This document shows, one piece after another, positions 1 through 8,215 of a stretch of 39,890 nt of DNA. The notes under the pieces were generated by a model. That model saw nothing but the letters and a program-made list of their open reading frames with translations, did no database searches and had not been told where the DNA came from. The position numbers were made by a program, and so were the translations under genes. The DNA is taken from contig CAZGHF010000003.1 in NCBI GenBank assembly GCA_964525595.1, positions 1-39,890 of the forward strand. The letters run 5' to 3'. This DNA comes from CAZGHF01 sp964525595 (GTDB lineage: Bacteria > Patescibacteriota > Minisyncoccia > UBA6257 > GWB1-50-10). Numbering within the stretch: the stretch's first letter is position 1; every line of letters starts with the position of its first letter.

Positions 1-726
1 AGCACTTTCTTTCAAATAATCCTCCCTCGAGTAGGGTTTGTTGAAAATGCAGTATTTCTTGCTTCGCAAGTTGGCCGAGGCAAAACAATTCTGGCAGTTC
101 ATTGAATCTTTCAGGAAAAAACAGTCAATTGATTCGGTAACCTGACTCCGCAGTCCGGCACAGCGGCTATTTTTGTAAGAATGCATTGAATCGTAGCACA
201 ATTCTGAAAGAATTATGAGAGACGAATCAAAAGTGAGCTTGTTATTGCGCAAAACAACGCCGTAAGCGCAATCCTCATTGAGGTCGGCATCAAAAAGAAG
301 GTAGCAGTTTTTCAGGTGGCCGGCGTGATTGTTGTGCGGCGCAGTATCTATGCACTCAAGACCGAGGGAAAGTCCAAGAAGCGGCACCTCGTGCAGTAAC
401 TCGTTAAACTGTTCAAAAAACGGCCGCGAAAAATCATAATCCCTGCCGTATTCAAAAGAATCCCATTCATCCGACCACCAGCAACGCGGACAATAAATTT
501 TGCAAGGCGTCTCCGGCGCATACATTGAAATGAATTCTTTTCTGCACAGGCCACATTCGCGTTTATAAAGGTTCATCAAATTATAAAAACTAAGCCGGCG
601 TTGAAACCGGCAATTTGGACAAAAAGTCGGCGGTGGAACGCTAACTTTTTTATAAAAATCGAAATCTTCGGACTCTACCGTAAACTCGCGTTTACAGTTC
701 TGACAAGTTCTATTTTCAGAATTCAT
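1..726 (-). CDS. Zinc-ribbon hypothetical protein, C-terminus cut by window edge
   Basis: The reading frame is open from an ATG at 726 to the left window edge (242 codons, no stop), so the C-terminus is missing. The N-terminus holds two four-cysteine sets that look like zinc ribbons: C8/C11 with C36/C39, and C58/C61 with C79/C82. The rest is rich in regularly spaced Cys and Asn (for example NCYLLFDADLNEDCAYG and NCQNCF), which could form a beta-helix-like repeat; that is inference. I recognise this as a hypothetical protein type common in CPR genomes but know no function. It begins 7 nt after the cutA stop, so the two are probably co-transcribed. Confidence 0.75.
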   Translation of the reverse strand, partial: MNSENRTCQNCKREFTVESEDFDFYKKVSVPPPTFCPNCRFQRRLSFYNLMNLYKRECGLCRKEFISMYAPETPCKIYCPRCWWSDEWDSFEYGRDYDFSRPFFEQFNELLHEVPLLGLSLGLECIDTAPHNNHAGHLKNCYLLFDADLNEDCAYGVVLRNNKLTFDSSLIILSELCYDSMHSYKNSRCAGLRSQVTESIDCFFLKDSMNCQNCFASANLRSKKYCIFNKPYSREDYLKESA

Positions 727-733
727 CTGGATT

Positions 734-1048
734 TTACTGCTTAATCACCTTTGTCATCCATTTGCGGTAGGGCCGGTTGAATCTCCGGATATCAATGGCG
801 CCGACATAAGGAACTGAATAAGAATGGTTTTTTGAGATAAACTCTTCAATCTCAGCAATTCTCGGTTCCATGGTCTTAATAATGAGAGTTGCTTCCAATT
901 CGTTTTTTAGCTCTCCCTTACTTTCACCGTGATAGATTGACTGCATGGGCCAAAGATTAATACACGACGCTAACCTCTCCTTCAAAATCATTGTACCCAA
1001 CTTCACCGCCTCTTTGGTGTCACGACAGGTTGTGTAGATTAATACCAT
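734..1048 (-). CDS. cutA: CutA1-like divalent cation tolerance protein
   Basis: At 104 residues it has the normal length of CutA1, a trimeric ferredoxin-like cytoplasmic protein linked to divalent metal tolerance. The family pattern is visible: LIYTTCRD at the N-terminus, then KERLASCINLWP, the SIYHGE segment (usually SxYxWxG) and ELEATLIIKT, with SYSVPYV near the C-terminus. The usual Trp after SIY is His here. The true biochemical role of CutA1 is unsettled even in model bacteria. It lies directly upstream of the zinc-ribbon gene and downstream of a palindromic terminator. Confidence 0.92.
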   Translation of the reverse strand: MVLIYTTCRDTKEAVKLGTMILKERLASCINLWPMQSIYHGESKGELKNELEATLIIKTMEPRIAEIEEFISKNHSYSVPYVGAIDIRRFNRPYRKWMTKVIKQ

Positions 1049-1113
1049 AACTAAATTAATTTAACCGACCTTTGTAATCATTTTAATAAATTTGTGAGTC
1101 TAAGTACAACAAA

Positions 1114-1133
1114 GCACTCAACGCGTTGAGTGC
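1114..1133 (-). terminator. Perfect 20-bp palindrome, likely terminator of the ATPase unit
   Basis: GCACTCAACGCGTTGAGTGC is a perfect palindrome. Read on the minus strand it follows the ATPase stop at 1167 and is followed by TTTGTTGTACTT, which fits a rho-independent terminator. The same GAGTGC/GCACTC stem recurs near 8157-8184. Confidence 0.6.
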
Positions 1134-1166
1134 TCGGTGAAGGTTCTGATTTTTGGACAAAGCTCT

Positions 1167-2621
1167 TTATATCAGCGGTTCTTCCATTTTGACCGCTTCC
1201 TCCGCGGCTTCAGTGCCCGTTTTCCCCTCGATAATCGCTTTCTCCTGAGCGCTCCTTATAATTGTCGCTTCTTCCTCAGCGATAAGTTTCTTGGCGGCAT
1301 CGGCAGAAATGGAATACTTACGACGCGAGATATCGACAATTTTGTCACGTAAAGACTGTTGAGGCGGGGGTAAAACAGTTAGGGTTTCTGCTGAAAAAGG
1401 GTCGTAGGTATCACCGTCGATTGTCATTTTAATGTAAAACTCCTTCATTCCCAGATTTATCATGTCTTTTGTCTTGAAAACCGGCGCCATGTCCGGCTCA
1501 AGAATAACGGCATCAGAACCGCCAATCCGGAAAATGATAATCGTCCCGACGTTACCCAAAACGGCGAGCCGGACTCTTTCAATAACCTGACCAATGTACT
1601 GATGAGCCACGGTAAGAGCAAGACCGTATTTTCTTGCTTCTGAGAGCAGGTTTTCAAAAGTTTCGGTAACAAGATTGTGAAACTCATCGACGTAAAGGTA
1701 AAAATCGTGCCTGTCCTTCTCCGGCAGTCTTGCCCGAGCCATACCAGCCTGCTTTATTTTAGTAATGAACATCGAGCCGAAAAAACTGGAGTTCTCTTCA
1801 CCAAGCTTACCTTTGGAAAGATTTATAAGAATTATCTTTTTTTCCTGTATCAGCTCCTCAAGATTTATTTTGTTTTCTTTCTGACCGAAAATATTCCGAA
1901 GCATCGGATCGGAAAGAAACTGACCAAGTTTATTGACAAGCGGGATTATCGCGTCGGTATCAAATTTTTCCGACCAGTCAGCAAACTCAATAGCCCAAAA
2001 CCGCTTAACCATGTCATCCTCAATGTATTCAACAACCTTCTGCCGGTAATTGCGGTCGGTGAGCATTGATATCATCCCCCGCATCGTGGCATGGGGATAA
2101 TCAAGAAGAGCGAGACAAGTGAAACGAAAAACGTGTTCAAGTCGCGGCGTCCAGTTGGCTCCAAACTGTTTTTCCATGACCTCAATCAGTCCCTGGGTAA
2201 GCTGGTGCTTAAAATCCGGATCAACGTTCTGTAAAGGATTAAAAGAGACTGGGTAATCCTTGTCGGAAGGGTCAATAATAACGACGTCATTAATCTTTTT
2301 TTCAGGAATAAAATCCAAGACTGCTTCAATGACGTCACCGTGCGGGTCAATAAGGCAAACACCGTGGTTATAAGCGATGTCCTGGCGAATCAAAAGCTCG
2401 AGCATCTTCGATTTACCGCCACCCGACTTACCGATAATGTAAATGTGACGGCGCCGATCCACTCTCTTCATGCCGAAAATGAATTTTTTCTCCTCAAGGC
2501 CGGTCGCATAATTAGTCCGGCCGATGAAGGAAACCTTTTTCGGGTCAACTTTACCGTAAACAGGCAGCTCCGGCGGCGGCGGAGCGTATCTGATTATTTG
2601 GATTTTTCCTTTCTTAGCCAT
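1167..2621 (-). CDS. TraG/VirD4-like ATPase, soluble half of a split translocase
   Basis: A 484-residue P-loop ATPase of the type IV secretion coupling-protein / HerA-like group. Walker A is GKSGGGKS (about residues 64-71), Walker B-like CLIDPHGD (89-96), followed by the ILINLSKGKLGEENSSFFG segment, YLYVDEFHN and AHQYIGQ motifs. The N-terminus is proline-rich (YAPPPPELPVYG) with no membrane segment. It aligns by eye along its length with residues about 360-770 of the 791-residue protein at 26438-28813, but lacks that protein's membrane and N-terminal domains; a counterpart of those is encoded separately at 3227-4624. A long charged Ala/Glu-rich tail follows the ATPase core. Likely role: DNA or protein translocation motor at the membrane (inferred). 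Confidence 0.85.
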   Translation of the reverse strand: MAKKGKIQIIRYAPPPPELPVYGKVDPKKVSFIGRTNYATGLEEKKFIFGMKRVDRRRHIYIIGKSGGGKSKMLELLIRQDIAYNHGVCLIDPHGDVIEAVLDFIPEKKINDVVIIDPSDKDYPVSFNPLQNVDPDFKHQLTQGLIEVMEKQFGANWTPRLEHVFRFTCLALLDYPHATMRGMISMLTDRNYRQKVVEYIEDDMVKRFWAIEFADWSEKFDTDAIIPLVNKLGQFLSDPMLRNIFGQKENKINLEELIQEKKIILINLSKGKLGEENSSFFGSMFITKIKQAGMARARLPEKDRHDFYLYVDEFHNLVTETFENLLSEARKYGLALTVAHQYIGQVIERVRLAVLGNVGTIIIFRIGGSDAVILEPDMAPVFKTKDMINLGMKEFYIKMTIDGDTYDPFSAETLTVLPPPQQSLRDKIVDISRRKYSISADAAKKLIAEEEATIIRSAQEKAIIEGKTGTEAAEEAVKMEEPLI

Positions 2622-2650
2622 TATTGAAAATAACTTCTAATTTTTATTAT

Positions 2651-3148
2651 TTATTTTAGAAGTCCTATTTCTCTAAGAAATGCTTCATAGTCCCCGAGAA
2701 TTTTTTTCGCTTCTGCCGGTGGAAGAGAAAAACCCGGCGTATGAACCAAATCATTTCTTATCCTGTGAGCTTTCCAGAGCTTGTCAACGGTTTTCAATTT
2801 CCGCCGGCCTAATCTTTCCAAACGGTCAGCCATGTGTTCACCAGACAAATTCATTTTTCTTAAAATATCGTCCACAAAGCTGTCAGCTTCAATAATGGCA
2901 AGGGTTAGCGACTGCGGCGGACTGGTGCCTGCTTTTCTCAAAATCTTAAGCCAGCGTTCCAAAAGTTTCGGGTCTTTCAAAGGTGACCACTTTCTCGGCT
3001 TAGGATTGAAAAAAAATCTCGGCCGGTACTCCAGTGATTTCATAAAAATGGCAACGAAGAAGATTAAAAGGAAGACGTTCAAAACCATTAAAATCCACCT
3101 CAAAGTGAAAAATATTGAACGCCAAGGTATGTCTACAAACCATTGCAT
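2651..3148 (-). CDS. Membrane-anchored HEPN-like protein
   Basis: 165 residues. One N-terminal transmembrane helix (about 13-36), then a basic linker and an all-helical domain. That domain contains AIIEADSFVDDILRKM and ends with AHRIRNDLVH (R131 to H136), the R-N-x-x-x-H pattern of HEPN domains, which in many families is an RNase active site. No HEPN partner (MNT nucleotidyltransferase) lies beside it. The gene sits between the two halves of a split TraG-like system (29 nt before the ATPase start), so it probably works at the membrane with them. Family-level HEPN assignment is from motif and helix pattern; RNase activity is speculative. Confidence 0.6.
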   Translation of the reverse strand: MQWFVDIPWRSIFFTLRWILMVLNVFLLIFFVAIFMKSLEYRPRFFFNPKPRKWSPLKDPKLLERWLKILRKAGTSPPQSLTLAIIEADSFVDDILRKMNLSGEHMADRLERLGRRKLKTVDKLWKAHRIRNDLVHTPGFSLPPAEAKKILGDYEAFLREIGLLK

Positions 3149-3226
3149 TTTATCTTTAAATCAATATATCTACATTCATTGGTTACCGTTGTTTTTGCCG
3201 TTATTATTATTGCTGTCACCGTCCGA

Positions 3227-4624
3227 CTACTTGTACTTATCTATATCCTCTTCTTCTCCAAAAATAGCAAGACCGGCTGGTGGGCCTTTTCGGCGAGCTT
3301 CAAGATGAGTAATATGAGGCTCGGTAAGAACAATGGAGCTCGGCGGGTGAAAAACAGTAGCCGCCTCTTCAACGTTGAGGTAAAAACGCTTCGACCTGAA
3401 ATTCCAGTTCAAAAAATAGGAAGTTACAAATCTCCCCACCCCAGTCTCCGGCGGCACATCTCGTTTAATGTAATTTCGAAGAAGGCGCTGTTTCCTGTAT
3501 TCATTTCTCCAGTGAGGAAAAAGGTGAGGCCATTGCCAAAGACGAGTTCTGGTACTAAGCGGATAGTTTTGCTCAAAGGCATTTAAATGATTAGTAGAGT
3601 ATTGGTTGAAGGCGCCAACAAGACCACGCCTGGCGAAACTGTCATAGAAGATGTCCTTAGGCGACAAGTAAATGAAACGAATCAAGGTTTTAAAAGCGGG
3701 CTTGGAAACTTTTTCTTCGACTGCTTTTAAAATATCTGTCTCTACCGGTGAACGGGCAATGAGTTTAGCAAAGGCTGCTACGCCCTCCTGCCCCTCTGTC
3801 CCGCCAGATTTAATCTTCGGTTCCTTTAACCTTTCAATTGAGTTGTTCCATTTCTTAAACCAGTCATTCAGTCCGGGAGAGATTAAAATCTGAATGCCGA
3901 CGATTTCACCCCCTTTAACCTTGCTTAAAACTTCCAAGAAATTTGACAAAGGGTCATTCTCCCTCTCTTCAAGGTCGCCTTCAAAATTGGGATAGGTTTT
4001 GATGGGATAAAAATCATCTCTCCTTAAAATCATCTCCGTCCCCCAGAGATCCATATCTTCATCGTAAAGCTGATAAATATCCTGGGGCAGATTATTCGCA
4101 TAATCTTCGACTTCCACTATTTCGAGGTCGGGGTAATAGGAAAAAAGAGCGGATTCCAAGAGATTCCTCTGCTTGTGATAAACCCGAATGAAGAAACGAA
4201 CCTGGCCGCCAAAACTCACCATTTCCAAAGAAAACCAGCGGGTAATTTCCCCATGCCAGTATTTTTCTCCAATATCTCCCGCTATGTTTCGGAGCGAATG
4301 TATTGCCGCTAAAACTTGCTCCATTGCTTCCGGCGTCTTTTTAATCTCCCGGGGAATCCTTAATTCCAAAAGAACGGTTTTAAAGTACCTCTCCTTGTAG
4401 AGCTCCTGCCGCCAAAAAAGCCAAACCGATTTGGAAAGCGGGAGAAGAATTACAAAAGCAATAAAGGGCCAAAGAGCAATCAGAAAATCAACAAAACCCA
4501 GCGCCGGTAAAAATGCCGCGAGAAAACCAGCCAGCATCAAGATTAAAATCAGAAACCATACTTCCCCTTGGCTGAAAAATTCTTCGATTATATCAAGAAG
4601 ATGACGTAGGAAATTTTTGAACAT
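3227..4624 (-). CDS. Membrane protein matching the N-terminal half of the TraG-like protein
   Basis: 465 residues. Two hydrophobic segments near the N-terminus (about 22-43 and 44-71) are followed by a large soluble part. The stretch RYFKTVLLELRIPRE...VRFFIRVYHKQRNLLESALFSYYPDLEIVEVEDY parallels RILETLQLKLFLIRMPR...IHFFVAVQKSLSEAFVRQIQSLWNDAEVRDVEDY in the 791-residue protein, so this appears to be its detached membrane/N-terminal domain. No P-loop is present. The start is fixed by the conserved TTTGGCAC-ATG junction at 4622-4628. Likely the membrane platform for the ATPase at 1167-2621; unknown substrate. Confidence 0.75.
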   Translation of the reverse strand: MFKNFLRHLLDIIEEFFSQGEVWFLILILMLAGFLAAFLPALGFVDFLIALWPFIAFVILLPLSKSVWLFWRQELYKERYFKTVLLELRIPREIKKTPEAMEQVLAAIHSLRNIAGDIGEKYWHGEITRWFSLEMVSFGGQVRFFIRVYHKQRNLLESALFSYYPDLEIVEVEDYANNLPQDIYQLYDEDMDLWGTEMILRRDDFYPIKTYPNFEGDLEERENDPLSNFLEVLSKVKGGEIVGIQILISPGLNDWFKKWNNSIERLKEPKIKSGGTEGQEGVAAFAKLIARSPVETDILKAVEEKVSKPAFKTLIRFIYLSPKDIFYDSFARRGLVGAFNQYSTNHLNAFEQNYPLSTRTRLWQWPHLFPHWRNEYRKQRLLRNYIKRDVPPETGVGRFVTSYFLNWNFRSKRFYLNVEEAATVFHPPSSIVLTEPHITHLEARRKGPPAGLAIFGEEEDIDKYK

Positions 4625-4756
4625 GTGCCAAATTTATTAACCGAGCACGCAACTCATCATACGCTGACCGGTTTTTTCTTTTATGAATAAGCCTTTCCCT
4701 ACCATTATTATAACCATTTTTCATGTTGCGTGCTCGGTTACTATAAATTTGAGCAC
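4625..4756 (-). promoter_or_regulatory. Leader cassette A: imperfect palindrome abutting the ATG
   Basis: Arms at 4625-4653 and 4725-4756 are reverse complements over about 29 bp, including a perfect 15-bp core (4639-4653 with 4725-4739). On the minus strand the outer arm reads CTCAAATTTATAGTAACC and the inner arm corresponds to CCAAATTTATTAACC, so the outer arm has two extra bases (AG). The 71-bp loop contains GGTTATAATAATGG on the minus strand, a possible -10 (TATAAT). The inner arm ends in TTTGGCAC directly before ATG at 4624. No Shine-Dalgarno is present. Confidence 0.6.
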
Positions 4757-4877
4757 CCTGAACCGAAATGAAGGGTTACCTTTTGAATAACGTAATCCTT
4801 CGCTTAATAAGCTCAGGATGAAGATTTACTGACTAAATTTCCTACGTCATCCGACTTGAAAATTTAGAGTAAACTCT

Positions 4878-5918
4878 TCACGCTTCTCTTACGTGATAGC
4901 GACCGTCGTCAAGCCGCTTAAAGTGGCGCCGATTCTGAAGATTAAGCAAAATGGTATTTTCCTTCAAAATTCTCTGCCGGTTTACAAGCTTAACTACTTC
5001 ACGGGGCTTCAAAGGACCACGCTGCTTCAATAAACCCTTCATTACCTCTCTTACGGTACCCGGTTCAAAACCATGCTCACGGAGAGCGTACATACCGCGA
5101 CCGACGAGCACAAAACGACTATCTTTAATAAGTTCGTTGTGAACCGTCTGAACATGAGCCGGTTTTTTATCAATGCCGAAATGATTAATGAACTTGGCGA
5201 TATTCACAAAGTGAAGAGGTTTGCCGTGCTTCCTTAAAACAAGATAAGCCTTGTCCCGAACGGTTTTGGGTTTAATCTCAGGCCAGGACTTCAGTCCAAA
5301 ATCGCCAAAAACGTTTTTTCCGAAAAACTTGGGGATTGTAAGGAAATGAGAAGAAGCAATATTCCGGCATTCCGCAAGATAAACTCTCTTTTCTAAAATC
5401 TCTCTTCTATCGCCTGACTCAAGAAGCTTGGTAACTTTCTTTACAAACTTGAAAAATTTATCCCGAGAATTTTCATTCAAAAACAAGTAATCGTGAATTT
5501 CCCGGCCGACGCGATGATAAGCAGGTTCGCCGGCAACTAAAAGAAGGAATCTCAGTTTCTGGTCAGCGTGCTTCACTTTTGAGTTCTTCACACCCAAAAT
5601 ATACTTCAGTTCACTTATAAAATAATTGTCATGACGAACGCCGCCGGCGGCCGCAAGGTGGACTTTCGCGCTTTTTATAATTGGTTTGGCTTCTTCTTTT
5701 ACCCGCTTTTTAAGTTTTTCTATCCCCTGCTCCTCAATCTGCCTCACTCTTTCTCTAGTCACACCCAGGTTATCGCCAATTTTCTGAAGAGTGGCGCGAT
5801 TCCCGTTTCTGATGCCAAAACGATACTCAATAACCCGCCGCTGTTTCGGGCTAAAATCAACAAGAAGCTCATCTAAAAGCTTATCAACGTCTTTCATAGG
5901 TTTGGTAAACTCTATCAT
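4878..5918 (-). CDS. Sigma-70 region 4 fused to HARE-HTH domains
   Basis: 346 residues. Residues about 23-73 match sigma-70 region 4, including ATLQKIGDNLGVTRERVRQIEEQGIEKL, the helix-turn-helix that reads -35 boxes. Residues about 219-283 (RDKAYLVLRKHGKPLHFVNIAKFI...FVLVGRGMYALREHG) match a HARE-HTH domain, the fold of the RNA polymerase delta subunit. A second winged-helix-like unit follows at about 288-343. No sigma region 2 is present, so it cannot open promoters as a normal sigma factor. Probably an RNA-polymerase-associated regulator (inferred). The start could also be the Met at residue 8. A 253-bp intergenic stretch separates it from the next gene downstream. Confidence 0.75.
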   Translation of the reverse strand: MIEFTKPMKDVDKLLDELLVDFSPKQRRVIEYRFGIRNGNRATLQKIGDNLGVTRERVRQIEEQGIEKLKKRVKEEAKPIIKSAKVHLAAAGGVRHDNYFISELKYILGVKNSKVKHADQKLRFLLLVAGEPAYHRVGREIHDYLFLNENSRDKFFKFVKKVTKLLESGDRREILEKRVYLAECRNIASSHFLTIPKFFGKNVFGDFGLKSWPEIKPKTVRDKAYLVLRKHGKPLHFVNIAKFINHFGIDKKPAHVQTVHNELIKDSRFVLVGRGMYALREHGFEPGTVREVMKGLLKQRGPLKPREVVKLVNRQRILKENTILLNLQNRRHFKRLDDGRYHVREA

Positions 5919-5946
5919 AATTATCGAAAAGGGTCAACCCCCACAC

Positions 5947-6843
5947 CTAATCCCCCGCTTTTTTACCCCGCCAAACATATAAAAGAGGGCTTGCTACAAA
6001 AATCGAAGAATAAGTCCCTGCCAAGGTACCCACTAAAATAGTGAGAATAAAGTAAAAAACTGAAGAAGGACCAATAAACATAAGCGCCAAAAGAATGAAA
6101 ACAAGGGTAAGTGAGGTGTTTATCGAACGAACAAGAGTGCTCCGAACACTCTCATTCACAATTTCTCTAAGGGAAAAACGCTTACCCCTGTGGAGAATAA
6201 TATTTTCCCTAATCCGGTCAAAGACAACAATAGTGTCATGAACCGAAAAACCCATCACTACAAGGAGGGCAACAATAAAGTTAGTGTCAATTTCAATACC
6301 CTGAAAGTACCCTAAAAGAGCGAGAAGGCCAGTCGGAATGCTCACGTCATGAAAGAGTGTAACTAAGGCGATAAAACCGTACTTCCAGGATTTTATCGGC
6401 TCCGAGACTTTCCTGAAAGCTACGGCAATAAAAAGAGAAATGGCAAGAAGAACGAGAATAATTGCCCAAACCGCCCGATTTCTCAATTCCCGGCCGATAG
6501 TCGGGCCGATACTTGAAAAATTAAGTTCCTCAAAACCGCCGAATTCTTCCTCAAGAAAAACGACATATTCCTGGTGGAGTTCCTCGCCTGTATCAGGCAA
6601 ACGAATAATGAAACTTCCGTCTCCCGCCCTCTTAACCGACGGAGAAAGCCCCGCCTTTTCCTCGAAAACATTTCTTATTCCTGAAAGGTCAGCTTCTCCA
6701 GAAAAAGCTACCTGCCAGCTTGTACCGCCTGTCATGTCAATCCCCGGCTGTAAGCCCAGAACGAAAATTAAAACAAGGCTTAAAACCACAACTAAGCTTG
6801 AAATTCCCAGATATATTTTTCTTTTACCAACTACGTCCATCAT
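5947..6843 (-). CDS. secF: Protein translocase subunit SecF
   Basis: 298 residues with six membrane segments expected for SecF. The N-terminal helix is followed by the periplasmic P1-type region, starting GIDMTGGTSWQV. The RND-type signature is clear: VVMGFSVHDTIVVFDRIREN in the fourth-to-fifth helix region. SecDF uses the proton motive force to finish SecA/SecYEG protein export. It starts 4 nt after the secD stop, so the two are one transcript and probably form one complex. The first two codons are both ATG; either could be used. Confidence 0.96.
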   Translation of the reverse strand: MMDVVGKRKIYLGISSLVVVLSLVLIFVLGLQPGIDMTGGTSWQVAFSGEADLSGIRNVFEEKAGLSPSVKRAGDGSFIIRLPDTGEELHQEYVVFLEEEFGGFEELNFSSIGPTIGRELRNRAVWAIILVLLAISLFIAVAFRKVSEPIKSWKYGFIALVTLFHDVSIPTGLLALLGYFQGIEIDTNFIVALLVVMGFSVHDTIVVFDRIRENIILHRGKRFSLREIVNESVRSTLVRSINTSLTLVFILLALMFIGPSSVFYFILTILVGTLAGTYSSIFVASPLLYVWRGKKAGD

Positions 6844-6847
6844 ATGA

Positions 6848-8095
6848 TTATTTAATAAACACCCTTAGCAATGTCCTGGTTATGGTAATAGCGCTAAGCA
6901 TGCTAACCACCACCCCGATGAAAAGAGCGAGAGCGAATCCTTGAACAAAGCTTGAAGTGAAATAATAAAGCACAATGGAAGAAATCATTGTCGCTATATT
7001 AGAATCGCGAATTGAGGGCCAGGCCCGGCGAAAACCTTCTTCGATGGCAGAAGCCTTGAGAAGACCCTTTTTAAGTTCTTCTTTGGTTCGTTCAAAAACC
7101 AAAATATTTGCATCAACGGCCATTCCGATTGAAAGAAGGAAACCGGCAATGCCAGCCAGAGTAAGAGTTATGGGAATAATTTTAAAAACAGCAAGAGTGA
7201 ACGCCACATACATAAAGAGGGCAAGAGCGGCGAAAAGACCGAAGCGGCGGTAGTAAAAAACCATAAAAATAATTATCGCCGCCATCCCCAGAACACCGGC
7301 AAAAACCGATTTTGTAAGGGCGTCTTTCCCGAAATCGGCGCCGATTGTCTGTTGGTTCACTAGTTTAATAGGCGCCGGCAATGCCCCAGCATTAAACCTT
7401 TCTACGATTGCCCGAGCTTCTTCTATGCTGAACCGACCGGTAATCTGGGCTCTGCCACCCGAAATTTTCGATTGAACAATCGGGCAATCTTCTTCAATAC
7501 TTCTTATCTCACCGTCCAAGAAAGCGCAAAGGGGCTGACCAATATTGCGGCCAGTAACATTCTCAAAAATATCGGCCCCTTCATCATTAAATTCAAGATA
7601 AACCTGAGCTTCGCGGGTTATCTGGTCAAAGCCCAGCTGGGCACCTTTTACATAGCGGCCGGTAAGTTCAGTCGGTATAAAAGCCACTGTGTCATCTTCG
7701 ACCGCTTCGACTTCCCTGAACTCCAAAAAAGGCGTTTCCCCTATCTGCCTAATTGCTTCATTAACATCTGAGATGCCGGCAAGTTCAACCACCAGACGGT
7801 TAGCATCGCCGCTCTTCTCCGTGTAAACTTTGGGCTCTCTTACGCCGAAAAGGTTGACCCGCCGTTCGACAACGTCCCTGAGACCCTTTATCACCGAATC
7901 GCGGTCAACCGGCGCTACGTCATTTAAATCAATTTCATAGATAAGAAAACTGCCGCCGGCCAAATCGAGTCCCAACTGCCAGGGGCGAAAATCACTCCAT
8001 TTTTTAAAGAGAGGTTCATAGTCAAAGAAACCGGCTAAAAGCGACAAGCCAATAAGTAAAATCAGGAAAAGAACAATCCGTTTCTCTTTAGGCAT
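6848..8095 (-). CDS. secD: Protein translocase subunit SecD
   Basis: 415 residues, shorter than the 615 of E. coli SecD because the periplasmic region is reduced, as in many small-genome bacteria. Visible signatures are LGLDLAGGSFLIYEID after the first helix, VVELAGISD in P1, and SIGMAVDANILVFERTKEEL in the membrane domain. It is the partner of SecF, encoded 4 nt downstream. The start follows leader cassette B and lies directly after AAATTTTGGT, without a Shine-Dalgarno. Confidence 0.96.
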   Translation of the reverse strand: MPKEKRIVLFLILLIGLSLLAGFFDYEPLFKKWSDFRPWQLGLDLAGGSFLIYEIDLNDVAPVDRDSVIKGLRDVVERRVNLFGVREPKVYTEKSGDANRLVVELAGISDVNEAIRQIGETPFLEFREVEAVEDDTVAFIPTELTGRYVKGAQLGFDQITREAQVYLEFNDEGADIFENVTGRNIGQPLCAFLDGEIRSIEEDCPIVQSKISGGRAQITGRFSIEEARAIVERFNAGALPAPIKLVNQQTIGADFGKDALTKSVFAGVLGMAAIIIFMVFYYRRFGLFAALALFMYVAFTLAVFKIIPITLTLAGIAGFLLSIGMAVDANILVFERTKEELKKGLLKASAIEEGFRRAWPSIRDSNIATMISSIVLYYFTSSFVQGFALALFIGVVVSMLSAITITRTLLRVFIK

Positions 8096-8156
8096 ACCAA
8101 AATTTATTAAAATTTAAGAACCTTTGGTGAAGTAAATTTTATCATAAATTTGAGCA
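8096..8156 (-). promoter_or_regulatory. Leader cassette B upstream of secD
   Basis: Arms at 8096-8116 and 8133-8156. On the minus strand the outer arm is CTCAAATTTATGATAAAATT; the inner arm is its complement without the two bases GA. Those two bases create TGATAAAAT, an extended -10 (TG-N-TAAAAT). A possible -35 TTGAGT lies 16 nt before TATGAT, in the adjoining hairpin. The predicted transcript would begin near the loop, about 35 nt before the ATG. Confidence 0.6.
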
Positions 8157-8184
8157 CCGAGCACTCAACACGTCGAGTGCTCGG
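8157..8184. repeat. GC-rich hairpin CCGAGCACTC...GAGTGCTCGG
   Basis: A 28-bp near-palindrome with a 10-bp perfect outer stem (CCGAGCACTC with GAGTGCTCGG). It lies between the P-type ATPase stop and cassette B, with no T-run on the minus side, so it may act as a roadblock or structured spacer. Its stem resembles the 1114-1133 palindrome, and its CCGAGCAC end matches the inner arms of cassette A. Confidence 0.6.
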
Positions 8185-8215
8185 CTAAGATTCAGTAATG
8201 AAAAATTCTACACTT

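Noticed and set aside
4654..4724. Cassette A as a MITE with 29-bp inverted ends
   Set aside because: No target-site duplication is visible and the ends match the other leader cassettes, which have almost no loop; a leader element explains it better.
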